From: Muricoccus nepalensis
GTDB lineage: Bacteria > Pseudomonadota > Alphaproteobacteria > Acetobacterales > Acetobacteraceae
Length of the DNA stretch: 56,888 nt
Direction: 5' to 3'
Assembly (NCBI RefSeq): GCF_006438825.1
Contig: NZ_RCZP01000032.1
Span: forward strand, 1 to 56,888
Below, one piece after another: positions 43,991 to 53,300 of the stretch; positions within the stretch are counted from its first letter, which is position 1, and the number at the start of each line of letters is the position of its first letter. A program made the position numbers and the translations under genes. The notes under the pieces were generated by a model. The model saw only the letters and a list, made by a program, of their open reading frames with translations, was not told the origin of the DNA and ran no database searches.

Positions 43991-45156
43991 CGCGCCGGGA
44001 CGTCGTCATCACGGGCATCGGCCTGGTCACCGCCCTCGGCGAGGGGCCGGACGCCCATTGGGACGCCCTCTCGGCCGGCGCCGCGCCGGTCGTGGACAAC
44101 GACACCTACGCCCCCTGGCCCGTGCATCCCCTGCCGCCGCTCACCCTCGACCGGCAGATCCCCAAGAAGGGCGACCAGCGGCAGATGGAGCCCTGGCAGC
44201 GCCTGGGCACCTACGCCGCGGGGCTGGCCATCGACGACGCCGACGCGCGCGGCCTGGTGGAGGACATGCACCTGGTCGTCGCCGCCGGCGGCGGCGAGCG
44301 CGACCTGGCGCTTGACGAGCAGGTGAACGCCGAACTGGCCGAGGCGAACGACGGCCCGCGCCTGAACGAGATGCTGGCCACGGGCCTCCGCCCCACGCTC
44401 TTCCTTGCCCAGCTCTCGAACCTGCTGGCGGGCAACATCTCGATCGTCCACGGCGTCACCGGTTCCTCCCGCACCTTCATGGGCGAGGAGAGCGCGGGCG
44501 CCGACGCGCTGCGCATCGCGCATGCCCGCCTCGCCGAAGGCCGCGGCGGCATCGCGCTCGTGGGCGGCGCGATGACGGCGCAGCGCTGGGACCTCCTGCT
44601 GCTCTACCGCGGCGAGGACGGCCTCTGGCAGGGACCGCACCGGCCGCTCTCCGAGCGCGAGCGGCCGGGCATGGTGCTCGGGGGCATGGCGGGCTTCCTG
44701 GTGCTGGAGACCGCCGAGCACGCGCGCTCCCGCGGCGCCCGCGTCCTTGCCCGGCTGGATGCCGTCGCCACCGACGCCGCGCGCCGCGCCGCGCCCGGGG
44801 AGGCCACGGCCGCGGCCCGCGCCCTGCTCGCCCGCGTCGCCCCCGGGGGCGTGGACGCCGTCATCTCCGGCGCGACGGGCACGCCCGGCGCCTGGGCGGA
44901 GGAGGACGCCTTCCTCCGCGGCGTCGGCGCCCCCGTCCGCCGGCCGGGAAGCCTGATCGGCCACGGGGTGGAGGGCGCCTTCCCCGCCCATGTCGCCCTG
45001 GCCGCGCTCGCCCTGCACCGGGGCGGCTTCTACGCCCCCATGGACCCCGCCGACGCGCCGATGGACCCGGAGGACGCCCCCTCCCGCATCCTCGTCACCG
45101 GCTTCGGCCAGTGGCGCGGCGAGGCGCTCGCCACCGTCTCGAGGGCGGAGCCCTGA
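43987..45156 (+). CDS. Ketosynthase-like subunit lacking catalytic Cys (FabF2XL / chain-length-factor type)
   Basis: A 389-residue thiolase-fold protein related to KAS II. The nucleophile region, TACATG in active enzymes, reads TGSSRT here, so the cysteine is missing. The first His motif (NGHGTGT) reads SGATGTPG, also lost, while the second (GHGVEGAF) is retained. A condensing reaction alone is therefore unlikely. The next gene is an intact ketosynthase. The pair resembles the KS-alpha/KS-beta (chain-length factor) heterodimers of type II polyketide systems, and a chain-length-setting role for a C26-C30 product is inferred. The corresponding second ketosynthase in rhizobial clusters occupies the same place. 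Confidence 0.88.
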   Translation: MTRRDVVITGIGLVTALGEGPDAHWDALSAGAAPVVDNDTYAPWPVHPLPPLTLDRQIPKKGDQRQMEPWQRLGTYAAGLAIDDADARGLVEDMHLVVAAGGGERDLALDEQVNAELAEANDGPRLNEMLATGLRPTLFLAQLSNLLAGNISIVHGVTGSSRTFMGEESAGADALRIAHARLAEGRGGIALVGGAMTAQRWDLLLLYRGEDGLWQGPHRPLSERERPGMVLGGMAGFLVLETAEHARSRGARVLARLDAVATDAARRAAPGEATAAARALLARVAPGGVDAVISGATGTPGAWAEEDAFLRGVGAPVRRPGSLIGHGVEGAFPAHVALAALALHRGGFYAPMDPADAPMDPEDAPSRILVTGFGQWRGEALATVSRAEP

Positions 45157-45158
45157 CC

Positions 45159-46409
45159 ATGCGCGACCATCTCGGCCGTCCCCTCGTCGCCGTCACCGGG
45201 ATCGGCGCCGTGACCTCGCTCGGCTTCGGCGTGGCCGAGAGCTGGTCGCGCCTGCTGGCCGGCCAGTCCGGCATCCGCCGCATCACGCGATTTCCGACCG
45301 ACCACCTGAAGACCACCATCGCCGGCACGGTGGACCTGCCGGACGACGAAGGCCTCACCAGCCCCGTCCGGGTGGAGCGCATCGCCGGCATGGCCATCGA
45401 GGAAGCCGTGAGCGAGGCCACCATCGGCAGCAAGGGCGCCTTCCCCGGCCCCCTCTTCCTCGGCATGCCGCCCGTGGAGGTGGAATGGCCGACGCGCTTC
45501 GACCTCGCCCGCCGCGCCCGGGATCCCTCCTACGCCGCGATGACGAAGCAGGCCGAGGGCCGGCACGACGTGTACGAGACCTTCCTCTACGGCGGCGTGG
45601 GGGAGCGCCTGGCCGCCCGCTTCGGCACGCGCGGCGCCCCCATCTCCGTCACCACCGCCTGCGCCACCGGCGCCACCGCCATCCAGCTCGGCGTGGAAGC
45701 CATCCAGCGCGGCGAGTGCGACGCCTGCGTCGCGCTCGGCGCCGACAGCACCGTGCAGCCCGAGGCGCTGATCCGCTTCTCGCTTCTCTCCGCCCTCTCC
45801 ACCCGCAACGACGACCCGGCGAAGGCCTCCCGGCCCTTCGAGAAGAACCGCGCCGGCTTCGTCATGTCCGAGGGCGCGGGCGCGCTGGTGCTGGAGAACT
45901 ACGAGGCCGCGAAGGCGCGCGGCGCCACCATCCTCGGCCTCGTTTCCGGCGCGGGCGAGCGCGCGGACAACTTCCACCGCACCCGCTCCAACCCCGATGG
46001 CCGTGCCATCGTCGGCGCGATGCGGAACGCGCTCGCCGATGCCGGGCTGGAGCCGGGCGACATCTCCTACGTCAACGGTCACGGCACCGGCACGCCGGAG
46101 AACGACAAGATGGAGAATTTCGGCATGCGCGCGGTGTTCGGGGAGAACGCGCCGCCGATCTCCTCGAACAAGAGCATGATCGGGCACACCCTCTCGGCCG
46201 CCGGCGCGCTGGAGGCCGTCTTCTCGCTGCTCACCATCCGCGACCAGCGCCTGCCGCCCACCATCAACCACGACGAGCCCGACCCCGGCATCACGCTCGA
46301 CGTCGTGCCCAACGTCGCGCGCGACGCGACGGTGCGGCACGTCCTCTCCAATTCCTTCGGCTTCGGCGGCCAGAACGTCTGCCTGGTCCTTTCCGCGGAA
46401 CCCACCTGA
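45159..46409 (+). CDS. 3-oxoacyl-ACP synthase (FabF1XL)
   Basis: A 416-residue KAS II-type condensing enzyme with an intact catalytic set: C168 in TTACATGATA, H308 in NGHGTGTPEND, K338 in SSNKSM and H343 in GHTLSAAG. Gate residues GFGGQN are at the C-terminus. It starts two bases after the degenerate partner and overlaps the following ATG by one base (TGATG). The predicted role is to elongate acyl-AcpXL beyond C18, probably as the active half of a heterodimer with the preceding protein. The partnership is inference from gene order and residue loss. Confidence 0.94.
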   Translation: MRDHLGRPLVAVTGIGAVTSLGFGVAESWSRLLAGQSGIRRITRFPTDHLKTTIAGTVDLPDDEGLTSPVRVERIAGMAIEEAVSEATIGSKGAFPGPLFLGMPPVEVEWPTRFDLARRARDPSYAAMTKQAEGRHDVYETFLYGGVGERLAARFGTRGAPISVTTACATGATAIQLGVEAIQRGECDACVALGADSTVQPEALIRFSLLSALSTRNDDPAKASRPFEKNRAGFVMSEGAGALVLENYEAAKARGATILGLVSGAGERADNFHRTRSNPDGRAIVGAMRNALADAGLEPGDISYVNGHGTGTPENDKMENFGMRAVFGENAPPISSNKSMIGHTLSAAGALEAVFSLLTIRDQRLPPTINHDEPDPGITLDVVPNVARDATVRHVLSNSFGFGGQNVCLVLSAEPT

Positions 46410-47431
46410 TGCGCGCCCTCCGCCTCCACGGCGACCGCGACCTCCGCCTGGAGGACATCGCCGAGCCCCCGCCTCCCGGCCCCGGCGAGGTCCGGCTGCG
46501 GATGCGGGCCGTCGCGCTGAACCACATCGACGTCTGGGGCTGGCGGGGCATGGCCTTCACCCAGCGCAAGCTGCCGATCTGCGTCGGCGCGGAAGCCGTG
46601 GGCGAGGTGGTCGCCCTCGGCGAGGGCGTGGAGGGCTGGAAGCCCGGCGACCGCGTGGCGCCCTACGGCGCCCAGACCTGCGGCCGCTGCGAGGCCTGCC
46701 TCGCGGGGCGCGACAACCTCTGCGAGAACGTCTCGGGGGTGATGGGCTTCCACCTCGACGGCTTCGCGCAGGAATACGTGAACCAGAAGGCGCGCCTGCT
46801 GGTGCGGGTGCCCGACGCGGTTCCCGACAACGACGCCGCCTGCGCCGCCATCACCTTCTCGACCGTCGAGCACATGCTGTTCGACAACGCGCGCCTCCAG
46901 CCCGGCGAGACCATCCTCATCCAGGCCGCGGGATCGGGCATCGGCACGGTGGCCATCAAGGAGGCCAAGGCGCTGGGCTGCACGGTGATCGCGACGGCCG
47001 GCGACGACGAGAAATGCGCGAAGGCCGCGGCGCTCGGCGCCGACCATGTCGTGAACTACAGCGAGAAGAACTTCGCCTCCTTCGCGCGGCGCGTCACCGG
47101 CAAGCGCGGCGTGGACGTGGTGTTCGAGCACGTGGGCGCCACCACCTGGGCGGGCTCGCTGCTGGCGCTGAAGATGGGCGGGCGGCTCGTGACCTGCGGC
47201 AGCACCTCGGGCGTTTCCGCCGAGACCAACCTGATGATGATCTTCCAACGCCAGCTCCGCATCTTCGGTTCCTTCGGCGCCTCCATGCGCAACGTGGCGG
47301 ACGGGCTGGCGAAGATGGCCGGCGGCATGTCCCCGGTGCTCGACCGCGTCATCCCCCTCGAGAACTTCGCGGAAGGCCTGGACCGTCTCGAGAGCCGGCG
47401 CGTCTTCGGCAAGATCGTGGTGACGATCTAG
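46409..47431 (+). CDS. Zinc-binding alcohol dehydrogenase family protein of the XL cluster
   Basis: A 340-residue medium-chain dehydrogenase/reductase with a GroES-like N-terminal domain and a Rossmann domain (AAGSGIGTVAIKEAKALG). The structural-zinc lobe CGRCEACLAGRDNLC is present. In rhizobial acpXL clusters a dehydrogenase occupies this position and is thought to act on the very-long acyl chain, either at the enoyl reduction or the (omega-1)-hydroxyl oxidation step; the actual reaction is not fixed. The ATG at 46409 overlaps the fabF1XL stop by one base. Confidence 0.9.
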   Translation: MRALRLHGDRDLRLEDIAEPPPPGPGEVRLRMRAVALNHIDVWGWRGMAFTQRKLPICVGAEAVGEVVALGEGVEGWKPGDRVAPYGAQTCGRCEACLAGRDNLCENVSGVMGFHLDGFAQEYVNQKARLLVRVPDAVPDNDAACAAITFSTVEHMLFDNARLQPGETILIQAAGSGIGTVAIKEAKALGCTVIATAGDDEKCAKAAALGADHVVNYSEKNFASFARRVTGKRGVDVVFEHVGATTWAGSLLALKMGGRLVTCGSTSGVSAETNLMMIFQRQLRIFGSFGASMRNVADGLAKMAGGMSPVLDRVIPLENFAEGLDRLESRRVFGKIVVTI

Positions 47432-47433
47432 CC

Positions 47434-48330
47434 GTGGCGAAGGGAGGGGGTGCGGCGGAGGCGGCGCTATCGGCCCTCACCCGGCTCGGCTTCTCCGTGC
47501 CGCGCGCGCTCGGCCCCGATCTTGCGCCCCGGATCGGCGCGGCCGTCGCGCGCCGCCTCGGCCCCTTCACCGGCGCCCACCGGATCGCGATGGAGAACAT
47601 CGCCGCCGCCTTCCCCGAGAAGGACGCCGCCTGGCACCGGGCGATCGCCGACGAGGCCTGGGACAATCTCGGCCGCGTCGCCTGCGAGTACGTCCATATC
47701 GACCGCATCTGGGACCTGACGGAGCCGCGCGACCCGGCCGGCCGGATCGAGGTGGACGACGCGACCTACGCGCGCTTCCAGGAGCTGCGGGAGAGCGGCG
47801 GCCCGGTCCTCATCTTCGCCGCCCATCTCGCGAACTGGGAGCTGCCCGCCGTGGCCGCGGCGCGGCACGGGCTGGACGCCGCCGTGCTCTATCGGACGCC
47901 GAACAGCCGGCCGATCGCGGAGGCCATCCTCGCGCTGCGGAAGGGCGCCATGGGGGAGCTCATCCCCGCCGGGCTGATGGCGCCGACCAAGCTGGCCAAG
48001 GCGCTGCAGCGGGGGGCGGTGGTCGGCATGGTGGTGGACCAGCGCTTCGGCCGCGGCCCGCGCATCGACTTCCTCGGCCGCCCCGCCCAGGCCAACCCGT
48101 TGCTGGCCAACCTCGCTCGCCGCTTCGATTGCCCGGTGCGCGGCGCCCGCGCGATCCGGCTGGAGGGCGGCCGCTTCCGCCTCGAGCTCACCGACCCCAT
48201 CCCGATGCCGCGCGACGCGGAGGGCCTGATCGATGTGCCCGCCGCCACCCAGGTCATCAACGACGTCATCGCCGGCTGGGTGCGCGAGCACCCCGGGCAG
48301 TGGCTCTGGATGCACCGCCGCTGGCGCTGA
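47434..48330 (+). CDS. lpxXL: Lipid A acyltransferase LpxXL-like
   Basis: A 298-residue member of the LpxL/HtrB acyltransferase family, which acts at the inner leaflet of the inner membrane. The catalytic H-x4-E is H131-E136 (AAHLANWE). RIAMENIAAAFPEK near residue 50 is the usual N-terminal family block. As last gene of the acpXL cluster it is the likely transferase that moves the very-long chain from AcpXL to lipid A. A GTG two bases after the dehydrogenase stop is the start. The usual single N-terminal membrane anchor is weak here (ALSALTRLGFSVPRALG). Confidence 0.9.
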   Translation: MAKGGGAAEAALSALTRLGFSVPRALGPDLAPRIGAAVARRLGPFTGAHRIAMENIAAAFPEKDAAWHRAIADEAWDNLGRVACEYVHIDRIWDLTEPRDPAGRIEVDDATYARFQELRESGGPVLIFAAHLANWELPAVAAARHGLDAAVLYRTPNSRPIAEAILALRKGAMGELIPAGLMAPTKLAKALQRGAVVGMVVDQRFGRGPRIDFLGRPAQANPLLANLARRFDCPVRGARAIRLEGGRFRLELTDPIPMPRDAEGLIDVPAATQVINDVIAGWVREHPGQWLWMHRRWR

Positions 48331-48333
48331 CGG

Positions 48334-50163
48334 CTAGTGCGGGGCGAGCGGCCAGAACAGCGCGATCAGCGGGACGCCCACCAGCAGCATCAGGATCGAG
48401 AGTGGCAGGCCCAGGCGGGCGTAGTCGCCGAAGCGGTAGCCGCCCGGCCCCATGACCAGCGTGTTGCACTGGTGGCCGATGGGCGTGAGGAAGTCGCTCG
48501 CCGCGCCCAGCGCCACCGCCATGAGAAAGGGATCGGGGTTCAGGCCGAGCTTGGACGCCAGCGTCGCCGCGATCGGCCCCATGACGAGGACCGTCGCGGC
48601 GTTGTTCAGGAAGGGCGTCACGGCCATGGCGAGCATCATCGTCACGCCGAGCGCGGCCATCCCCGGCAGGCCCTGCACCGCGCCCGTCAGCCAGCCCGCC
48701 AGAAGGTCCGTGCCGCCCGTGTGCTGGATGGCCCCGCTGACGGGGATCAGCGCGGCCAGGAGCACGACCACCGGCCAGTCCACCGCCTGGTAGGCGTCGC
48801 GGGCCGACATGACGCGCAGCGCGAACATGGCGACCACCGCGCCGAAGAAGGCGACGGCGATGGGGAGCAGGCCGGCGGCGACGATGGCCATGGCCGCGGC
48901 GAGCACGGCGAGCGGGATCCAGGACCGCCGCCCACGGCCGAGGGCCATGTCGCGCTCGGCGAGCGGCAGGACGCGCAGCTCGCCCATCTTGTCCGGCATG
49001 CTCGCGGCGAGGCCGCGGAGGAGCACGACGTCGCCCGCCCGCAAGCGGAGATCCGAGAGGCGCTCCTGGATGTGGCGCTCGCCACGGCGGCTGACCGCCA
49101 GGAGGGAGAGGCCGTGGCGGTTCCGCAGCGAGAGGGCCGCCGGCGTGCGGCCGACCATGGGGCTGTCCCCGGTGATCACCCCCTCCATCACCTGCTGGTC
49201 GTCGGCGTCGGTGTCGGGGTCGTCGCGGGTGAACTCGTCCTCGGCGAGGATCAGCTCGGCGCGGGCGACCAGCCGCTCGAGATCGGCCGGCTCGCCCCGG
49301 AGGATGAGCGCCTGGCCGGCCGGCAGCGGGTGATCGGGCGACGGCTCGGCTCCGGCCCCTTTCGCCATCGCTTCGTCCGCACCGTCCGGAGACGACTGGC
49401 GCGGCGGCAGGACGGCCGAGACCTGCACCTCGCCCTCCGCGAGCGCCTCCAGCTCGGCCACCGTGAGGCCGACCGCTTCGCCCTCGTCCGGCAGCCGGGC
49501 TTCCAGCGTGTAGTGGCTGATGTTGAAGGCCGCCTCCATCGAGGCCGCGCCGCGCCGCCCCCCGGGCAGCAGCCTCCAGCCGACGGAGAGGAACAGCAGA
49601 GCCACCGCGCAGACGCCGAGCCCGACCGGCGTGTAGTCGAACATGTGGAAGGGGGTGCCCGTCAGCTCCTCCCGCACGCGGGACATGATGATGTTGGGGG
49701 CGGTGCCGACAAGCGTGACGACCCCGCCCACCATGGCGGCCGCGGCCATCGGCATGAGCATCGCGGCGGGCGGCGTGCCGGTGCGGCGGGCGATCTGCAG
49801 CGCGACGGGCATCATGATCGCGAGGGCGCCAACGTTCTTTGTGAAGACCGAGAGCAGCATGGTCGCGCCCACCAGCACAGGCACCTGGACCGAGACGGTG
49901 CGCAGGCGGGGCGTGATGGGCCGGAGGATTGTCTCGACCGCGCCGGAGCGGGCGACGGCCTGGCTGATCACCAGCGCCGCCGCGACAATCAGCACGACGT
50001 CGTCCGAGAAGCCCTCGAACGCCTTGTCTGCCGGCACGACACCGAGGAGGACGCCCGCCAGCAGGGCTCCCAGGGCCACGGCGTCGTAGGCGAAGCGTCC
50101 CCAGAGAAAGAAGCCGATGGTCACGCCCATCAGCGCGAAGGCCAAAGCCTGGTCGAGTGTCAT
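48334..50163 (-). CDS. SLC13-family anion permease with central TrkA_C-type domains
   Basis: A 609-residue transporter of the DASS/ArsB superfamily. The first membrane half (about 1-200) has SVFTKNVGALAIMMPVALQ, and the second half (about 415-609) has the matching TPFLNNAATVLVMGP, the paired Asn-containing hairpins typical of SLC13/CitMHS. Between them lie about 200 soluble residues with two RCK/TrkA_C-like folds (LPAGQALILRGEPADLERL and RLRAGDVVLLRG), as in sulfate/anion permeases. The substrate could be sulfate, dicarboxylate or another anion. It converges on lpxXL with a 3-base gap. Confidence 0.9.
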   Translation of the reverse strand: MTLDQALAFALMGVTIGFFLWGRFAYDAVALGALLAGVLLGVVPADKAFEGFSDDVVLIVAAALVISQAVARSGAVETILRPITPRLRTVSVQVPVLVGATMLLSVFTKNVGALAIMMPVALQIARRTGTPPAAMLMPMAAAAMVGGVVTLVGTAPNIIMSRVREELTGTPFHMFDYTPVGLGVCAVALLFLSVGWRLLPGGRRGAASMEAAFNISHYTLEARLPDEGEAVGLTVAELEALAEGEVQVSAVLPPRQSSPDGADEAMAKGAGAEPSPDHPLPAGQALILRGEPADLERLVARAELILAEDEFTRDDPDTDADDQQVMEGVITGDSPMVGRTPAALSLRNRHGLSLLAVSRRGERHIQERLSDLRLRAGDVVLLRGLAASMPDKMGELRVLPLAERDMALGRGRRSWIPLAVLAAAMAIVAAGLLPIAVAFFGAVVAMFALRVMSARDAYQAVDWPVVVLLAALIPVSGAIQHTGGTDLLAGWLTGAVQGLPGMAALGVTMMLAMAVTPFLNNAATVLVMGPIAATLASKLGLNPDPFLMAVALGAASDFLTPIGHQCNTLVMGPGGYRFGDYARLGLPLSILMLLVGVPLIALFWPLAPH

Positions 50164-50275
50164 GCGCCCCCTGCCGCGACAACCAAGGCCCGGCCGTCCT
50201 GCCGGGCTCCGCCGATCGGCTGCGCTGCCAGCAGAAGCGGCGCGGGGCCGCTGAGTTGCGGAAGGGGGCCGGCGA

Positions 50276-51157
50276 TCAACCCGGCGGGCTGCTCCGCAGC
50301 ATCTCGATGATGCCGGAGAAGTCCCGGCCCGCCCCGTCCTGCTCCACGAAGCGCCGGTAGAGGTCGAGCGCCCGCGCGCCCATGGGGGTGGCCGCGCCCG
50401 TCTCGTCCGCCGCCTGCTGGGCCAGCCCCAGGTCCTTCAGCATGAGCGCCGCGGCGAAGCCCGGCTGGTACCCGCGGTTGGCGGGGCTGCCCGGGACGGG
50501 CCCGGGCACGGGGCAGTAGGTGGTCAGCGACCAGCACTGGCCCGACGACTTCGAGGCCACCTCGAACAGCGCCTCGTGCGAGAGGCCGAGCTTCTCGGCG
50601 AGGACGAAGGCCTCGCAGGTGCCGATCATGCTGATCGCCAGCAGCATGTTGTTGCAGGCCTTGGCCGCCTGCCCCGCCCCGGCCTCCCCGCAGTGCACGA
50701 CGGTCCGGCCCATGGCGCGAAGGACCGGCTCGGCGCGGGCAAAGGCCTCGGCCGGGCCGCCCACCATGAAAGTCAGGGTACCGGCCTCCGCGCCCATCAC
50801 CCCGCCGGACACAGGCGCATCGAGGAAGGGCTTGCCCGCGGCGGCGGCCACCTCCCGCGCCGTGCCGACATCAATGGTGGAGCAGTCGAGCAGGACGGCC
50901 TCCGGCGCCGCCGCCTTGGCCAGGCCGCCCGTGCCGAGCCAGGCGTCGCGCACGTGCTGACCGGCCGGCAGCATGGTGATGACGAAATCGGCGCCCCTTG
51001 CCGCCTCGGCCCCCGACGCCGCCGCGGCGGCGCCCTCGGCACGGGCCATGGCTTGCGCCGAGAGGTCGAACACCGCGACCGCGTGCCCGGCTTGGACGAG
51101 GTTGCGGGCCATCGGCGCGCCCATGTTGCCCAAGCCAACGAAGCCGATCCGGGCCAT
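50276..51157 (-). CDS. mmsB: 3-hydroxyisobutyrate dehydrogenase family protein
   Basis: A 293-residue beta-hydroxyacid dehydrogenase. The NAD(P)-binding FVGLGNMGAPMARNL is at 6-20, the substrate loop is DAPVSGGVMGAEAGTL at 113-128, and the catalytic Lys is K166 in GQAAKACNN. The match is closest to MmsB, which oxidises 3-hydroxyisobutyrate in valine degradation, but the wider family includes tartronate semialdehyde and other reductases, and no other valine genes are nearby. The product has the normal family length and is complete. Confidence 0.9.
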   Translation of the reverse strand: MARIGFVGLGNMGAPMARNLVQAGHAVAVFDLSAQAMARAEGAAAAASGAEAARGADFVITMLPAGQHVRDAWLGTGGLAKAAAPEAVLLDCSTIDVGTAREVAAAAGKPFLDAPVSGGVMGAEAGTLTFMVGGPAEAFARAEPVLRAMGRTVVHCGEAGAGQAAKACNNMLLAISMIGTCEAFVLAEKLGLSHEALFEVASKSSGQCWSLTTYCPVPGPVPGSPANRGYQPGFAAALMLKDLGLAQQAADETGAATPMGARALDLYRRFVEQDGAGRDFSGIIEMLRSSPPG

Positions 51158-51238
51158 TCATTCCTCCGCGTCCTGTTGCGCGGAGGCTAGGCTGCGGTCG
51201 GCGCGGCAGCAATCCGCGCGGGCGGAGGGCCGCGGCCT

Positions 51239-53212
51239 TCAGGCGGCCTGGCGGTCGCGGGCGTCGAGTTCCGGCGGGACGGAGATCGGGCGCGTGAAGG
51301 CCAGTCCCACCCCCTCCTCGCCCCGGTCGAAGACGACCTTGCACCCGGCGAGGAGGCCAACCCGCTTCAGCCGGAGTTCGCCGGCATCGCCCACGGGGCA
51401 GGCGGCGCCCACGCGGACGCGCGCGCCCTCCTCCGAGATGTCGACCAGCGTGGCCTGGTGCAGCACGCCTCCCAGGAAGAGCTCGCAGGGCTCGCTGACC
51501 GGCCGCCGCTGATGGGTTCTCCGCTCCGCCTCCGCGACGGAGGTGCGGACGGACTGGACCAGCCGCTGGCGCGACTGCCCAGCCTTGCCGGCCAGGTCGT
51601 CCGCGCCGGAGCGGAGACGCTTCGCCTTCTCGTCGGCTTGGCCGGCGATCTGCAGGACGCCGGTCATTGCGTCGGTCACCGATTGCGCGGCCGCGGCGGC
51701 CTCGGACACGGAGCGGCTGATCTCCTGCGTGGCCTCGCTCTGCTGCTCCATCGCGGCGGCGATCGCGGCCGAGACCTCGTCGATCTGGCCGACCTTCCCG
51801 CCGATCCGCGCCACGGCCTCGACCGTGTCGGAGGTGGCCATCTGGATCTGGGCGATCTGCTTCGTGATCTCGTCCGTGGCCCGCTCGGTCTGTCCGGCCA
51901 GCTTCTTCACCTCCGCCGCGACGACGGCGAAGCTGCGGCCCGATTCGCCGGCGCGCGCGGCCTCGATGGTCGCGTTCAGGGCGAGCAGGTGCGTCTGGCT
52001 GGCGATGTCGGCGATCAGCGAGGTGATCTGCCCGACCTGCTCCACCTCGCTGCGCAGGTGGCCGATCGCCTGCTGCGCGGCGTCGCTCTCGGCGACCGCG
52101 GCCCGCGTCGTGTCGCTGGCCTCGTTCACGCGCTGGGTGATCCCGGTGATGGAGACGGCCAGCTCCTCGGAGGCGGCGGCCATGGTCTGGGCGCTCGCCA
52201 GCGCGTTGCCCGCCGCGCGGGCCGCCGTTCCCGCGTGATGGCCCACGGCCTCGGCTGCGTCGGCCATGCCCGAGGCGTCCTGGGCCATCTCCAGCGAGAT
52301 GGTCGTCACCTCCTCGGCCGTCCGCTGCGCGGCGTTCTCCACCTTGTCGGCCATTTCGCGGAGCGCGGCGACGCGGGCCAGTGCGGCGTCGCGGTCGCGC
52401 TGGGCGCGCACCTCCTCGGCATAGGCGAGCTTCGCCCGCAGGCTGCGAAGAAAGCCGCTGATGGCGCGAAGCTCGGAGACGGAGGCGTCCTCGATCGTCT
52501 CGCGCAGGTCGCCGCGCGCGAGGGCGCCGAACTGCTGGTCGATCCGCAGGAAGGCGCGCTGCAGTCGCCGCAGGACCGATGCCACGTGGAGCGTGACGAG
52601 CACCGCGACGCCCGCCAGCGCCGTGGCGCGCACCTCCCAGCCGACCCCCTGGGCCGCCGCGAAGAGGGACGCGGCGACGGCGGCGAAGACGACGCCGAAA
52701 TCGACGATGACGCTCACCCCGATGCCGCGCATCGCGCGCCGCGCGCGGGAGAGGAGGCCCGTGTGGACGATGGCGCCGCCCCGCACCTTGAGGTGCCGCC
52801 CGCGTCCCTCGCGGATGGCGGCGTAGGCGGCCTCCGCGGCCGCCACCTCCGCCCGCTCGGGCTGGGTGCGAATCGAGATGAAGCCCTGCAGCACCCCTTC
52901 CTCGACCACCGGGGTCACGTTCGCGCGCACCCAGTAGAAGTCGCCGGTCTTGGTGCGGTTCTTGACGAGGCCTTCCCAGGGCTTGCCCGCGCGCACCGTC
53001 TCCCAGAGGTCGCGGAAGGCGGCCTGGGGCATGTGGGGGTGGCGGACGAGGCTGTGCGGGGCGCCGATCAGCTCATCCCGCCCGAAGCCGCTCACCTCGA
53101 CGAAGGCGTCGTTGGCGAAGATGATCCGGCCGCCCGTGTCGGTCTGAGAGACGAGGAGGGCACCTTCCGGAAGCGGCACCTCGGTGGTGGTGATCGGTCC
53201 GTTGTCGCGCAT
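51239..53212 (-). CDS. Aer-like methyl-accepting chemotaxis protein with C-terminal PilZ domain
   Basis: A 657-residue chemoreceptor. A cytoplasmic PAS domain (about 20-125; [36 protein letters not shown]) is followed by two adjacent spans (about 163-212) with almost no periplasmic loop, a HAMP-like segment, and the MCP signalling coiled coil with hairpin [20 protein letters not shown] near 405. The PAS-span order matches Aer aerotaxis receptors. Unusually, the end (about 565-650) is a PilZ domain with RRTHQRRPV and DISEEGA, the two c-di-GMP-contacting motifs. This joins an energy-taxis input with c-di-GMP control. There is no che operon in the window. Confidence 0.92.
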   Translation of the reverse strand: MRDNGPITTTEVPLPEGALLVSQTDTGGRIIFANDAFVEVSGFGRDELIGAPHSLVRHPHMPQAAFRDLWETVRAGKPWEGLVKNRTKTGDFYWVRANVTPVVEEGVLQGFISIRTQPERAEVAAAEAAYAAIREGRGRHLKVRGGAIVHTGLLSRARRAMRGIGVSVIVDFGVVFAAVAASLFAAAQGVGWEVRATALAGVAVLVTLHVASVLRRLQRAFLRIDQQFGALARGDLRETIEDASVSELRAISGFLRSLRAKLAYAEEVRAQRDRDAALARVAALREMADKVENAAQRTAEEVTTISLEMAQDASGMADAAEAVGHHAGTAARAAGNALASAQTMAAASEELAVSITGITQRVNEASDTTRAAVAESDAAQQAIGHLRSEVEQVGQITSLIADIASQTHLLALNATIEAARAGESGRSFAVVAAEVKKLAGQTERATDEITKQIAQIQMATSDTVEAVARIGGKVGQIDEVSAAIAAAMEQQSEATQEISRSVSEAAAAAQSVTDAMTGVLQIAGQADEKAKRLRSGADDLAGKAGQSRQRLVQSVRTSVAEAERRTHQRRPVSEPCELFLGGVLHQATLVDISEEGARVRVGAACPVGDAGELRLKRVGLLAGCKVVFDRGEEGVGLAFTRPISVPPELDARDRQAA

Positions 53213-53256
53213 CGGCGTAGCCCCTTGATCCGCCCGGGATCGTGAGGGCTCAGAAC

Positions 53257-53273
53257 ATCATAAGATCGTTATG
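53257..53273 (-). promoter_or_regulatory. AT-rich inverted repeat and -10-like element upstream of the chemoreceptor gene
   Basis: CATAA (53259-53263), GATCG, TTATG (53269-53273) is a perfect 5-bp inverted repeat in an AT-rich patch between the Lrp and chemoreceptor genes. On the minus strand it overlaps TATGAT (53262-53257), which could be the -10 of the chemoreceptor promoter about 45 bases before its ATG. No clear -35 is visible. Confidence 0.35.
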
Positions 53274-53300
53274 AACCTCTAAATCGGGCGGGTTGCCCCG

